The notes beneath the pieces were generated by a model. It was not told the origin of the DNA. It did not search any database and worked only from the letters and a program-made list of their open reading frames with translations. The position numbers and the translations under genes are program-made. A stretch of 64,000 nt of DNA from Mycobacterium kyogaense (GTDB lineage: Bacteria; Actinomycetota; Actinomycetes; Mycobacteriales; Mycobacteriaceae): NCBI RefSeq assembly GCF_003254575.1, contig NZ_QJUA01000026.1, positions 18,072-82,071 on the forward strand, in the 5' to 3' direction. Position 1 is the first letter of the stretch, and each line of letters begins with the position of its first letter. Positions 17,272 to 27,154 of the stretch are shown here, piece by piece.

Positions 17272-18179
17272 GCACATCGGTCCTGGTGACCGGGGCGGCC
17301 GGGTATGTCGGCAGCCACCTCGTCAATCAGCTTCTGGCGCAGGGCTACCGGGTCCGTGCCGCGGTCCGCACTCCACAGCGCGCCGACGATGTTCGCCAGA
17401 CGGCAGCCGGAGACGTCGAGTTCGCCTATGCCGATCTGACGTCCGACGACGGCTGGGCGGACGCCGTCGCCGGAACAGACGTCGTCATGCACGTCGCGTC
17501 GCCGTTCCCCGCGCAGAATCCCCGCACCGACGACGAGGTCATCGTGCCCGCGCGCGACGGCGCTCTGCGGGTGCTCCGGCATGCGCGCGACGCAGGCTGC
17601 CGGCGCGTCGTGATGACGTCGTCGTTCGCCGCGGTGGGGTACTCCCCCAGCACCGAACAGCGTTGGACAGAACGGGATTGGACGGATCCAGCGGATCAGA
17701 ACACTGCCTACATCCGGTCGAAGGCCATCGCGGAGCGGGCGGCGTGGGACTTCATGACGCGCGAGGGCGGTGCACTCGAGTTGACGACGATCGTGCCGGT
17801 CGGCATCTTCGGGCCGACGCTCGGTCCGCACCTGTCGACCTCGGTGCAGATCGTGCGCTCGATGCTCGCCGGTGATCCGCTGCCGGCAGGCCAGTACTTC
17901 GGCGTGGTGGATGTACGTGATGTCGCCGACGCGCATGTGCGCGCGATGACCACCGAAGCTGCTGCGGGCGAACGATTCCTGGTGGTCGTCGACGAGCCCG
18001 CGGTGACGTTCGGCGAGCTGGCGCGCCTCATCGGCGTCGACGCTCACGACGACGTCCAGGGCACACGTCCGCAGATCAGCAACGCCAAGGCGAAGGCGGT
18101 GCTCGGCTGGCAGCCCCGCCCGCTCGACGAGACGATCCGCGACACCGTGACATCGCTGAAAGACCTCGGGTTGGTCTGA
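17268..18179 (+). CDS. Extended SDR, dihydroflavonol-reductase-like
   Basis: This 303-aa protein has VLVTGAAGYVGSHLVNQLL (TGxxGxxG, residues 5-23), DVVMHVASPF, a serine region VVMTSSFAAVGY and the catalytic pair in YIRSKAIAER (YxxxK). VDVRDVADAHVRAM follows, the order of DFR/3-beta-HSD-like extended SDRs. The GTG at 17268 overlaps the preceding stop by four bases. It probably reduces an aldehyde or ketone with NADPH; no specific substrate can be assigned. Confidence 0.88.
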   Translation: MSTSVLVTGAAGYVGSHLVNQLLAQGYRVRAAVRTPQRADDVRQTAAGDVEFAYADLTSDDGWADAVAGTDVVMHVASPFPAQNPRTDDEVIVPARDGALRVLRHARDAGCRRVVMTSSFAAVGYSPSTEQRWTERDWTDPADQNTAYIRSKAIAERAAWDFMTREGGALELTTIVPVGIFGPTLGPHLSTSVQIVRSMLAGDPLPAGQYFGVVDVRDVADAHVRAMTTEAAAGERFLVVVDEPAVTFGELARLIGVDAHDDVQGTRPQISNAKAKAVLGWQPRPLDETIRDTVTSLKDLGLV

Positions 18180-18180
18180 C

Positions 18181-18813
18181 CTACAAACCGCCGGCGATCA
18201 AGTTGACCACTGAGGCGACGATCACCGAGCCGAAAAGGTACGACAGCAGACCGTGTTTGAGCGCCGTGGCGCGCATCCGCGACGACGTCAGGTTGGTGTC
18301 CGAGATCGCGAAGCTCATGCCGACGGCGTAGGCGACATACGCGAAATCGCTGTAGCGGGGCGGCTCAGAAGTGTTGAAATCGATTCCGCCGACCGGCTTT
18401 TCCCGAAAGTAGATCTTCGCGTAGGTCAGCGCGAACAGCGTGTGCACCGCGAACCACGAGACCACCACGCTGCCCACCGCCACGTACGGTGCCACCGCGC
18501 CGAGACGTTCGGGCCGTGCATTCGCCAGCAGCAACCCGACACCGACCAGGCTGGCGAGCGCGCCGACGAGGACCAACACGAACACGGTGCGGCGGCCCGG
18601 CTCCTCGATCTCGGCATGCGATGCGGTCTGCTCGGCATCGAACGGCCACAGCACCGACCACGTCCACACCAGGTAGGTCAGCGCGAGGACGTCCCAGCCG
18701 ATCAGAATGGCGAACCGCCCGAACTCGACGGACGCGATCGCACCGGCCACCAGGCCCAGGATCGCCGCGCCCAGCAGCCGGATCGCGGGGGTGTGCCACC
18801 GCGCCGAGGTCAT
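18181..18813 (-). CDS. DUF1345 membrane protein
   Basis: This 210-aa protein has about five hydrophobic segments. The C-terminal conserved block YAKIYFREKPVGGIDF, PPRYSDFAYVAYAVGMSFAISDT and LLSYLFGSVIVASVVNLI is diagnostic of DUF1345. No function is established for the family. It is convergent with the SDR upstream (one base between stops) and divergent from the mksF gene by about 200 nt. Confidence 0.85.
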   Translation of the reverse strand: MTSARWHTPAIRLLGAAILGLVAGAIASVEFGRFAILIGWDVLALTYLVWTWSVLWPFDAEQTASHAEIEEPGRRTVFVLVLVGALASLVGVGLLLANARPERLGAVAPYVAVGSVVVSWFAVHTLFALTYAKIYFREKPVGGIDFNTSEPPRYSDFAYVAYAVGMSFAISDTNLTSSRMRATALKHGLLSYLFGSVIVASVVNLIAGGL

Positions 18814-19011
18814 CTGAAGCAGTCAACCAGGCCGGCCTGTCGGAGGCCTGGAAGACACCCCCACCTGACCCGACAATCTCGCTGGTCACACCCGTCACAC
18901 GACGCGCCGGAAACCTCGCGACACTCCCCCGCGGACTGCGGCGGTGTCCGCGCCGTGGCCTATGTTGGGGCCTCCGGCCAGACACCGGAGCGAGACACAG
19001 AGGGAGGGTGC

Positions 19012-20433
19012 GTGGACGACCAGCTGTCGGCGGCCGATCTGCTCGAGCGCAACCGCGAGCTGCAGGCATCCCCGACGGTACGGCTGCTGTCGGCCACCAA
19101 CCTGAGCCTCTACGCGGCGCTGATGGACCGGCACCTGAGCGGCGGAGTGGTCGCCGAGACCGAGCTGGTGGTGCGCCTGGAGCGTGATCTGGCCGACCTG
19201 GGCGACGATCAGCCCGGCCTCGCGCTGGTCAAGTCGTGGGCCAGCCAGGGCTGGCTGCACCGCATCGTCGACGACCGTACCGATCAGAACGTCTGCTACC
19301 TGACCCAGGACGCGCGGCGTGCGCTGGACTTCCTGCGCGGGATGCGCCGCCAGGACACCATCGCCACCGGCGGGTCGATCACCGGTATCGCCGGCCGACT
19401 CAAGCAGGTCGCGATCAAGGTGGGCAATGATCCCGCCCGGATCCGCAAGAGCATCGAGGCCGAGATCGACGCGCTGCGTCGTGAGCTCGGCGAACTCGAG
19501 GCCGGGGAACGACCCGAACCGGACGTCACCGACGCCTACGACGAGGCTCGCGCGATCGCGCTGCAGATGGAACGCCTGATCACCGACATCGGCCAGTACG
19601 GCACGATGATCGAGCAGGCCACCGCGGCGCTCGACGAACCGATCGACAGCAACCTCGCCTACCGGGACCGTCAGCGGCAGATGTACGCCGACTATCAGGC
19701 GGCCTGGGATTCGCAGGGCCGCGACAGCCACCGCGCCTTCCTGCGTATGATCAACGACCCCGACCAGCGCGCCGAGTTCGAGGCCGACGTCGCCGCGGTC
19801 GCCGGGGCGCTCCCGCATCTGGACCCGGCACTGCGCCGGGTGATGGCCGGCTTCTTCGAACTGGTCGGCCAGCAGATCGACGAGGTCGAACGCATTCAGC
19901 AGCGCTGCGCGCAGCGGGTCAAGCGCTTCACCGCGTTCGGCACGCTCGAGCAGAGCCGCGGCATCGCCCGCCAGCTGAACGAGGCCATCGGCGCCGCGCG
20001 CACCCTGCTGAAGACCTCGCTCATCGATTCCCGGCTCGATCTCGAGCTACCACTGGCCAGGCACGCGATCAGCTCGGTCGGCGCGCTCAGCTTCAAGATC
20101 GGTGACCTGTCCAACCCGAAGCCGGCCAAACCGGCCGAGGGCGACGTCGACCTCGCCAGCTTCGCCGCGCTCACCACGCAGGTCGATGCGGCCGCGATGG
20201 CGGAGATGATCAACGGCGCGCTGCCGATGTCGCTGCCCGACGCGGTCGCGAGACTGGACAACGCTTATCTGGGTCACGTCATCGTGCTGTGGTCGTGGGC
20301 GCTCAAGCAGCCCCAAGAGACGGCCGGTGAGTCCACGACGGTCCGCTTCCGTTCGCTGGACGGCCGCGATCGCGAGATCGCCGTTCCCAACGCGACTTTC
20401 ACCGAACCGATCACCGTGGGAGTGGCCCCGTGA
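19012..20433 (+). CDS. mksF: MksF/JetA-like kleisin subunit (DUF3375)
   Basis: This 473-aa, mostly helical protein of the DUF3375 family is the MukF-like kleisin of MksBEF/Wadjet condensins. The start MDDQLSAADLLERNRELQ leads to a winged-helix-like region (NVCYLTQDARRALDFLRGM), then long helices and LSSTTVRF-type C-terminal strands. GTG 19012 is preceded by AGGGAGGG. It is the first gene of three, overlapping mksE by four bases. The complex binds DNA through MksB and acts in chromosome organisation or plasmid exclusion. The gene itself looks intact, but the ATPase partner is frameshifted. Confidence 0.85.
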   Translation: MDDQLSAADLLERNRELQASPTVRLLSATNLSLYAALMDRHLSGGVVAETELVVRLERDLADLGDDQPGLALVKSWASQGWLHRIVDDRTDQNVCYLTQDARRALDFLRGMRRQDTIATGGSITGIAGRLKQVAIKVGNDPARIRKSIEAEIDALRRELGELEAGERPEPDVTDAYDEARAIALQMERLITDIGQYGTMIEQATAALDEPIDSNLAYRDRQRQMYADYQAAWDSQGRDSHRAFLRMINDPDQRAEFEADVAAVAGALPHLDPALRRVMAGFFELVGQQIDEVERIQQRCAQRVKRFTAFGTLEQSRGIARQLNEAIGAARTLLKTSLIDSRLDLELPLARHAISSVGALSFKIGDLSNPKPAKPAEGDVDLASFAALTTQVDAAAMAEMINGALPMSLPDAVARLDNAYLGHVIVLWSWALKQPQETAGESTTVRFRSLDGRDREIAVPNATFTEPITVGVAP

Positions 20434-21110
20434 GCACTGACGCCGACATCGACTTCTCGTCGCTACCGCAGGTCGACCAGACCGCCCGGCCGCCTCATCA
20501 GCGCCGGCCGCGGTTCGACGGCGACGTCTCCGAGCTGCCCGACCGCGCCTGCTGGGCGCTGCAGCACCTGCTGACTCGGCGCTACATCAGCGCCGAGTCC
20601 GACGCCGACATCTACGCGTGGGTGCTCGAATACCGCCATCAGCTGTCGGTCCGGCTGTCCGAGCTCGACCTGCTGCTGCGCATCGTCGACGGAACGGACG
20701 TCGCGTTCGTCGAGCAGGCCCGCTATGAATCCGCCAAGGGCATCAAGCTTCTCCGCCGCGAACCGCTCGGCACCTACGACTCGATCCTGGCCCTGCACCT
20801 GGCGCAGATGATGCGTGCCGCGGGCGGGCAGAGCGTGCTGATCTCGCGAGAGGAGATGCACGGGTTGTTCTCCGGGGTGCTCAACGACGTCGACCGCGAC
20901 GCGGTCACGTTCACCGGCCGCATCGACGCGGCGATCGCCCGGCTCACGGGGCTGGAGATCCTGCGCCGCAGCCGCGACGACGAGGACAGCTACACGATCA
21001 GCCCGGTGATCACCGCGGTGATGACGGCCAGCGTGATCACCGAGCTGCAGCAGCAGTTCGAATTGCTGGCCACCGGCGGCACCCCCGACGTGGAGGTCAC
21101 CCTTGACTGA
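20430..21110 (+). CDS. mksE: MksE/JetB-like condensin subunit (DUF4194)
   Basis: This 226-aa winged-helix protein of the DUF4194 group (MukE-like) contains CWALQHLLTRRYISAESDADIYAWVLEY, LLLRIVDGTDVAFVEQ and FTGRIDAAIARLTGLEILRR, the usual order of tandem winged helices. The GTG at 20430 overlaps mksF by four bases, and its 3' end overlaps the TTG of mksB by eight. Expected partners are MksF and MksB. It appears intact. Transcription probably starts ahead of mksF. Confidence 0.85.
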   Translation: MSTDADIDFSSLPQVDQTARPPHQRRPRFDGDVSELPDRACWALQHLLTRRYISAESDADIYAWVLEYRHQLSVRLSELDLLLRIVDGTDVAFVEQARYESAKGIKLLRREPLGTYDSILALHLAQMMRAAGGQSVLISREEMHGLFSGVLNDVDRDAVTFTGRIDAAIARLTGLEILRRSRDDEDSYTISPVITAVMTASVITELQQQFELLATGGTPDVEVTLD

Positions 21111-24100
21111 GCAGTTCCACCTGTCCCGGCTGCAGGTCATCAACTGGGGCGTGTTCGACGGCTACCACTCGATCCCGTTCAGCGAGGGCGGTGCGCTGAT
21201 CGCCGGCGCTTCCGGCAGCGGCAAATCCTCTCTCTGGATGCCATTTCGCTGGGCTTCCTGCCGTTCAACCGACGCAACTTCAACGCTTCCGGCGACAACA
21301 CCGCGGCCGGGTCGAGCGCGGGGCGCCGCACCGTGGACAAGTACGTGCGTGGTGCGTGGGGTCAGCGCAGCGACGGCGGCACCAGCCGGGTGATGTACCT
21401 GCGCGGCGACGGGACCGCCTGGTCGGCCGTCGCGGTGACCTATGCCAGCGACTCCGGTCGCACGGTGACGGGCCTGGTCCTCAAGTGGCTGACGGGCGAA
21501 TCGCGCAACGACTCGTCGAGCCGGTTCGTGCTCGGCGACGGCGATCTCGGCATCGAGGACGTCTGCAATCGTTGGGCGGCAGGCCGTTTCGACACCGGCG
21601 TGTTCAAAGAGGACCGGGGCGAGCGGAGCGACGGGAAAAGCCTGGGCTGGCGGTTCACCACCAAGGTCGAGTCGCAGTATCTGGCGCAGCTGTACGCCAC
21701 CATTGGCATCCGCGCCTCCGATGCGGCCCAGCAGCTGCTCGGCAAGGCGAAGTCGCTCAAGAGCGTCGGCGGCCTGGAGCAGTTCGTCCGCGAGTTCATG
21801 CTCGACGAGCCCGACAGCCTGGCCCGTCTGCCTGAGGCGCTCAAGCAGATCGATCCCCTGGTGGAGGCCCGCGAACTGCTGGCCGTCGCGCAGCGCAAGC
21901 GCAAGATCCTCGGCGACATCGAGAAGATCCAGCAGCGGTATGCGTCGGAGTCCACCGATCTCGGCATCATCGACCTCGTCGACCTGCCGATGGTGCGCGC
22001 GTACACCGATCACGTCCGGCTGGCGCAGTGCCCGGCGCAGATCGCCCAGCTCGACACCACGATCGATCAGCTCGAGAACGAGTACGAGGACGTCACGCGG
22101 TCGCTGAATCTGGCCAAGGCCGAAGCGGATTCGCTCAATGCGCAGATCAGCGGCACCAGTGCCAACATCGGTCCGCTGCAGAGCCAGGTGACGGCCGCGG
22201 AGACCGAGGCCGAGCAGATCGAGCGCCGCCGCGCCGCCTACGAGGACATGCTCGCCGCGCAGGATCTCGACGTTCCCGACTCCGCTGACGAGTTCTGGAA
22301 TCTACGCGAAGAACTGCTGCAGCAGGCCACCGAACTGCTCGCCAAGGTCGAACGCAACCGGGAGGCGTCCACCGACGCCGAGTACGCGCAGAAGGCCGCG
22401 CGCATGACGCGCGACGACGCCGCCAAGGAGCTCAAGCGCGTCGAGCACGTCGGCTCGGCGCTGCCCGAGTTCGCGCTGCTGATGCGCGATCAGATCTGCG
22501 CCGCGGTCGGTGTGGATGCCGCCGAGCTGCCGTATGTCGCCGAGCTGATGGACCTGCGGGCAGACCAGACCCGGTGGCGCACCGCGGTGGAGAAGGTGCT
22601 GCGCGGCGTCGGGCTGCGGCTGATGGTGCCCGATCAGCATTGGACGGCGGTGCTGCAGTTCGTCAACGAGACCAACATGCGGGGCCGGCTCGCGCTGCAC
22701 CATGTGCGGGCGAAAATGCTGGGCGCGGATCCGGTCGAGCCGGAATCGAACACGCTGGCAGGCAAGCTCTTTCCCGTCGACCCCGCGCATCCGTGCGCCG
22801 CCGAAGCCGTCGACATCGTCACCGCGGCGGGCGATCACGTCTGCGTCGACACCCCCGATGTCTTCGCCCGGTTCCGCCGCGCGGTCACCGACACCGGCCT
22901 CTACAAGGACTCCGACCGGCTCGCGATCAAGGACGACCGGCGCCCGCTCAAGCAGTCGGAGTACCTGTACCAGGGTGATGTGACGGCGAAGATCAACGCA
23001 CTCACCGTCGACCTGGCCGCGGCCGAGGACGCCTACCAGAAGGCACGCCGCACCGCCGACGACATCGCCGCCCAGCGCCAGCAGTGGCGTGACCGCGCGG
23101 CGGCCTGCAAGGCGATCTGCGAGCAGTTCCCGCAGTGGAGTCAGATCGACACCGAGACCGCCGACGGGCACGCCGAACGGCTGCGCGAACAGTACGAGTT
23201 GCTGCTGGCCGACAACCCGGACATCGAGGCGCTCAATGCGCGCGCCGACGAATGTTGGTCGCAGATCCAGAAATTGATGACGCGCCGCGGCGCGATCCAG
23301 ACCCGCCGCGACGATCTGGACGCCCGCCGCACCCGACTCCTCGAACTGGAGGAGCGGCTGTCGCCGGCGTTCGTCAGCGAACCGCTCACCGAGCTGCTGA
23401 CCCGCTACTCCGCGCAGCTGCCCGTTAGCCTCGAGCTGCTCGACCCGGAACCGTTCCGCGACGCGTTGTTCGGTGCGATCAAGAAGGAACGCGAGCAACT
23501 CCGTGAGAGCCGCAGACGGTCCTACGACGAGCTCGCCCGCATCCTGAACACGTTCGACACCGCGTTCCCCGACGCGATCCCGAACGACAGCGACAACTTC
23601 GATGAGCGCGTGCACGACTACGTCGCGCTGTGCCGGCACATCGACGAGCGTGAGCTGCCCGAGGCCTACGAGCGGATGATGAGGCTGGTCACCGAGCAGG
23701 CGCCGGACGCGATCCTGACGCTGCACCGCGTGGCCGAGCAGGAAGCACGCCGCATCGCCGAACAGATCGAACGGGTCAACACCGGCTTGGGCGCCGTCGA
23801 ATTCAACCGCGGCACCCGGCTGACGCTGCGCGCCACCCCGCGCAGCCTGACTGCGGTGTCGGAGCTGACGGAGATCGTGCGGGCGATCAGCCGGCGCATC
23901 GCCGAGGTGGGCCTGGGCGACAAGCAGGCGATCCTCGACCAGTACGCCGACATCCTGCGGTTGCGCAATCGGCTGGCGTCGACGGCGCCGGAGGACAAGG
24001 CGTGGACGCGCGACGCGCTCGATGTGCGCAACCGGTTCACGTTCGACTGCGCGGAGTGGGATGTGGCTTCCGACGAGCTGATCCGCACGCACAGCAATGC

Positions 24101-24491
24101 CGGCGACAACTCGGGCGGCGAGCAGGAGAAGCTGATGGCGTTCTGCCTCGCCGGGGCGCTGAGCTTCAACCTCGCGAGCCCCGAAAGCCAGGACAACAAG
24201 CCGGTGTTCGCGCAGTTGATGCTCGACGAGGCGTTCTCGAAATCCGATCCGCAGTTCGCGCAGCAGGCGCTGCAGGCGTTCCGCAAGTTCGGCTTCCAGC
24301 TGGTGATCGTCGCGACGGTGCAGAACGCGACGACGATCCAGCCCTACATCGACAGCGTGGTGATGGTCAGCAAGACCGAAGCGACGGGTCGTAACGCGCG
24401 GCCGGTGGCCACGGTGGCGACGCGTTCGATCGCGGAGTTCACGGAGCTGCGTCACCAGATGAAGCAGAAGGTGCCGGCGTTGGCGCACTGA
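21103..24491 (+). pseudogene. mksB: MksB/JetC-like SMC ATPase, frameshifted after Walker A
   Basis: The 5' frame (TTG 21103) encodes TEQFHLSRLQVINWGVFDGY and Walker A GASGSGKSS, then loses the family sequence. In the -1 frame, beginning with CTG at 21234, the expected LDAISLGFLPFNRRNF continues without stop to 24491. The frames switch within CCTCTCTCTGG (21227-21237), where one base is missing. With one base added, the product would be 1129 aa. The distal part is intact: long coiled coils, ABC signature NSGGEQEKLMAF, and Walker B region AQLMLDEAFSK. The mutation may be genuine inactivation or a sequencing error. No MksG/JetD nuclease gene follows. Confidence 0.8.
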
Positions 24492-24543
24492 GCGTCACGC
24501 CCAGCGTCCGATTCAGATTTCACACCGGCGTAACGCCGTATCC

Positions 24544-24572
24544 TTGACCCGAACTATTTTATATTCTATACC
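24544..24572 (+). promoter_or_regulatory. Promoter of ABC transporter operon
   Basis: TTGACC (24544-24549), 17 nt, then TATACC (24567-24572) gives a SigA-like -35/-10 pair about 50 nt upstream of the GTG at 24623. The spacer is strikingly AT-rich for this genome and contains TTTTATATTCTAT (24557-24569), which recurs in the promoter region at 32982-32994 and is a candidate operator for the GntR regulator of this cluster. Confidence 0.65.
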
Positions 24573-24622
24573 TGAGCCAGTGCTGTTAACCGGTTGCACG
24601 ATCCGGACCAGAGGAGGCTCTC

Positions 24623-25522
24623 GTGCACGTTCCCAAGATGGTGGTCACGGCTATCGCCGCCACCGCGCTCATGCTCGGGTCGAGCGCCTGCTCGGCGGAG
24701 GAATCCGCGAACAACGCCGCGACCAGCGATCTCGCCATCGACAAGTCGACATGTGACGCGTTGGCGGCGAAGTACCCCGGGCTCGCCGGCAAGACGCTGA
24801 CGGTGGGCATCTCCCCCGCGCCGGCGAACTACTCGGCCTCAGATCCGAAGAACCCCTCGAACATCATCGGCATCGAACCGGATCTGCTGAACGCGGCCGG
24901 GCAGTGCCTCGGGTTCCGCACCACGTACTCCAAATTGGACTTCGCCGGGCTGGTGCCTGCCCTGCAGTCCGGCCGCGTGGATCTGGTCGCAGCCGGGATG
25001 TACTCGTCGGAGGAGCGCGTCAAACAAGTCGACTTCGTCAACTACATGAAAGCCGGCGAGGCCTCGATCGTCGCTGCCGGCAATCCCAAGAACATCAAGT
25101 CCCTCGCCGACATCTGCGGCGTCACGGCCGCGCTGGTGGTCGGCACCGTCGAGAACGCGATCTTCGACAAGCAGAACAAGGAATGCGAGTCGACGGGCAA
25201 GCCCCCGCTGAAGACGCTGAACTTCCCGAGCATCGACCGGGCGCAGAGCGCTCTCGCGCAGGGTGAGGCCGACATCGTGCTCACCGATGCCGGTGTCGCT
25301 GCGTATCTGGCCGAGCGCAACCCGGACAAACTCGCAGTCGGTTTCCAATTGCCCACCGACTTCGACTTCGGATTCGGCGTCAACAAGAAGGCCACCGAGT
25401 TACGCGACGGCCTCAACGCTGCGCTCGGGCAGATGTACGCCGACGGCGGGCTGCAAAAGGCGATGAAGCGCTGGGGGTTCTCATCTGATCAGGAGCTCCA
25501 ACCCGCCGTCGTCACCAGCTGA
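24623..25522 (+). CDS. Amino-acid-type ABC transporter substrate-binding lipoprotein (family 3)
   Basis: This 299-aa lipoprotein has a signal peptide VVTAIAATALMLGSSAC, with the lipobox ending at Cys about 23. The type 3 solute-binding fold follows: TLTVGISPAPANYS, IIGIEPDLLNAAGQCLG, DLVAAGMYSSEERVKQVDF, QSALAQGEADIVLTDAGV, and a C-terminal GLQKAMKRWG. GAGGAGG stands five bases before the GTG at 24623. It delivers a polar amino acid or opine-like solute to the fused transporter just downstream. The ligand is not deducible. It is the first gene of a four-gene operon. Confidence 0.9.
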   Translation: MHVPKMVVTAIAATALMLGSSACSAEESANNAATSDLAIDKSTCDALAAKYPGLAGKTLTVGISPAPANYSASDPKNPSNIIGIEPDLLNAAGQCLGFRTTYSKLDFAGLVPALQSGRVDLVAAGMYSSEERVKQVDFVNYMKAGEASIVAAGNPKNIKSLADICGVTAALVVGTVENAIFDKQNKECESTGKPPLKTLNFPSIDRAQSALAQGEADIVLTDAGVAAYLAERNPDKLAVGFQLPTDFDFGFGVNKKATELRDGLNAALGQMYADGGLQKAMKRWGFSSDQELQPAVVTS

Positions 25523-25534
25523 TCGGGAGTCGAC

Positions 25535-27154
25535 ATGACCGAATTCCTGCGTTACCTGGTCGACCCGTTCCTGTGGCGCGGTTTGGTGGTGGCCATCCAG
25601 ATCACCGCCGTCTCCATGGCATTGGCTCTCGTTCTCGGCCTGCTGCTCGCCCTGATGCGGGAATCGCGCCATGCCGTACTGCGGGTCCCCGCCGCGTTCT
25701 ACACCTGGCTGATGCGGGGCACGCCGCTGCTGCTGCAACTGGTGTTTCTCTACACCGCGCTGCCGAGCGCGGGTGTCTCTTTCGGCCCGGTGGTCACCGC
25801 GATGATCGGTTTCACGATGAACGAGGCGGCCTTCGCCGGCGAGATCATTCGCGGCGGCATCAAATCCGTGGGCAAAAGCCAAGTGGTGGCGGCGAATTCG
25901 CTCGGCATGGGGCCGGTGCTGACCCTGCGTCGCGTGATCATGCCCCAGGCGCTGCGGGCCATCGTGCCGGCACTCGGCAACGACGCCATCTCGATGCTCA
26001 AGTTCACCTCGCTGGCGTCGGTGATCGCCGTCAACGAACTCACGCTGCGGGCCCAGACGATCGTCGCCACGAATTTCGACTTCTTCCCGGTCTTCCTCGC
26101 CGCCGGTGCGATGTACCTCGCGGCGACCACCGTGATGGGCTTCGGTCAGTCGGCGCTCGAGCGCAAATTCGCTCTCGACAGGCCCACCACCCCGCAGGCC
26201 GGGTTCATGGCGCGTGCAATCGGTCTCCCCCGCCGTCGCCCGAAGGTCGCGGCGGCTGCCCCCCCGAATAGCGAAGAGCCCTCTCCGACAACAGCATCGA
26301 CGGAGACTGAGGCGCCCGCGGGTGTCGCCGACCTCATCGCCCGACAGTCGACGACGTCGTCGGACGATGAGAGCGACGGCACCGATTTCGTCTCGTGCCG
26401 CAACGTGCACAAGGCCTACGAGGGGCGTCCGATCCTCACCGGGGTGGACCTCGACGTGAAGCAGGGCGAGGTCGTCGTGCTCATGGGTCCCAGCGGGTCC
26501 GGCAAGAGCACCCTGCTGCGTCTGGTCAACCACCTCGAGGACGTCGACGACGGAGAGGTGCTCGTCGACGGGCGCCACGTCGGTTACGAGCTCAAGGACG
26601 GTGCGCTGCGGCCGGTGTCGCGTCTCGCGCAAGCTCGGGCCGACGCGCGAATCGGCATGGTGTTCCAGCACTTCAATCTCTTCGATCACCTGACGGTGCT
26701 CGACAACATCAGCATCGCCCCGCGCCGGGTCTACGGCCGCGATCAGGCAGAGACCACCGAACTCGCACTCGCTCTTCTCCGCGACGTCGGCCTCGAGCAG
26801 CACGCCCACCACCTGCCGCACCGTCTGTCGGGCGGGCAGCAGCAGCGGGTGGCGATCGCGCGCGCTCTGGCCATCCAGCCCAAGCTGATGCTCTTCGACG
26901 AGCCGACGTCGGCACTGGATCCGGAGTTGGTCGGCGAAGTCCTGCAGGTGATCCGCCGCCTGGCGGAGGCCGGCATGACGATGCTCGTCGTGACCCATGA
27001 GGTGCGCTTCGCCCGCGAGGTCGCCGATCGGGTGGTGTTCATGGACGGTGGCAAAGTCGTCGAGCAGGGCACTCCGGAAGAGGTACTCGACCGCCCGACG
27101 CACCCACGCACGCGGAGGTTCTTGAACCTCGTCGCTCAGACCGAACGTGTCTGA
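25535..27154 (+). CDS. Fused ABC permease-ATPase, polar amino acid family
   Basis: This 539-aa protein combines two usually separate subunits. Residues about 1-215 are a HisMQ-type permease (TM helices, TWLMRGTPLLLQLVFLYTAL, EAAFAGEIIRGGIKSV with the EAA loop, GPVLTLRRVIMPQALR). Residues about 216-285 are a low-complexity linker (AAAAPPNSEEPSPTTASTET). Residues about 286-539 are a GlnQ/HisP-type ATPase with Walker A GPSGSGKST, signature LSGGQQQR, Walker B LMLFDEP and H-loop VTHE. With the upstream lipoprotein it makes a complete importer. The fusion itself appears intact. Its stop overlaps the next start by 8 nt. Confidence 0.92.
   Translation: MTEFLRYLVDPFLWRGLVVAIQITAVSMALALVLGLLLALMRESRHAVLRVPAAFYTWLMRGTPLLLQLVFLYTALPSAGVSFGPVVTAMIGFTMNEAAFAGEIIRGGIKSVGKSQVVAANSLGMGPVLTLRRVIMPQALRAIVPALGNDAISMLKFTSLASVIAVNELTLRAQTIVATNFDFFPVFLAAGAMYLAATTVMGFGQSALERKFALDRPTTPQAGFMARAIGLPRRRPKVAAAAPPNSEEPSPTTASTETEAPAGVADLIARQSTTSSDDESDGTDFVSCRNVHKAYEGRPILTGVDLDVKQGEVVVLMGPSGSGKSTLLRLVNHLEDVDDGEVLVDGRHVGYELKDGALRPVSRLAQARADARIGMVFQHFNLFDHLTVLDNISIAPRRVYGRDQAETTELALALLRDVGLEQHAHHLPHRLSGGQQQRVAIARALAIQPKLMLFDEPTSALDPELVGEVLQVIRRLAEAGMTMLVVTHEVRFAREVADRVVFMDGGKVVEQGTPEEVLDRPTHPRTRRFLNLVAQTERV

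Noticed and set aside
21227..21240. Programmed -1 ribosomal frameshift in mksB
   Set aside because: The switch site lacks an X-XXY-YYZ heptamer and no strong downstream pseudoknot is evident; loss of one base in a CT repeat explains it more simply.
22302..24488. 728-codon frame antisense to mksB
   Set aside because: It is the GC-skewed shadow of the coiled-coil coding sequence; residues show no family pattern.
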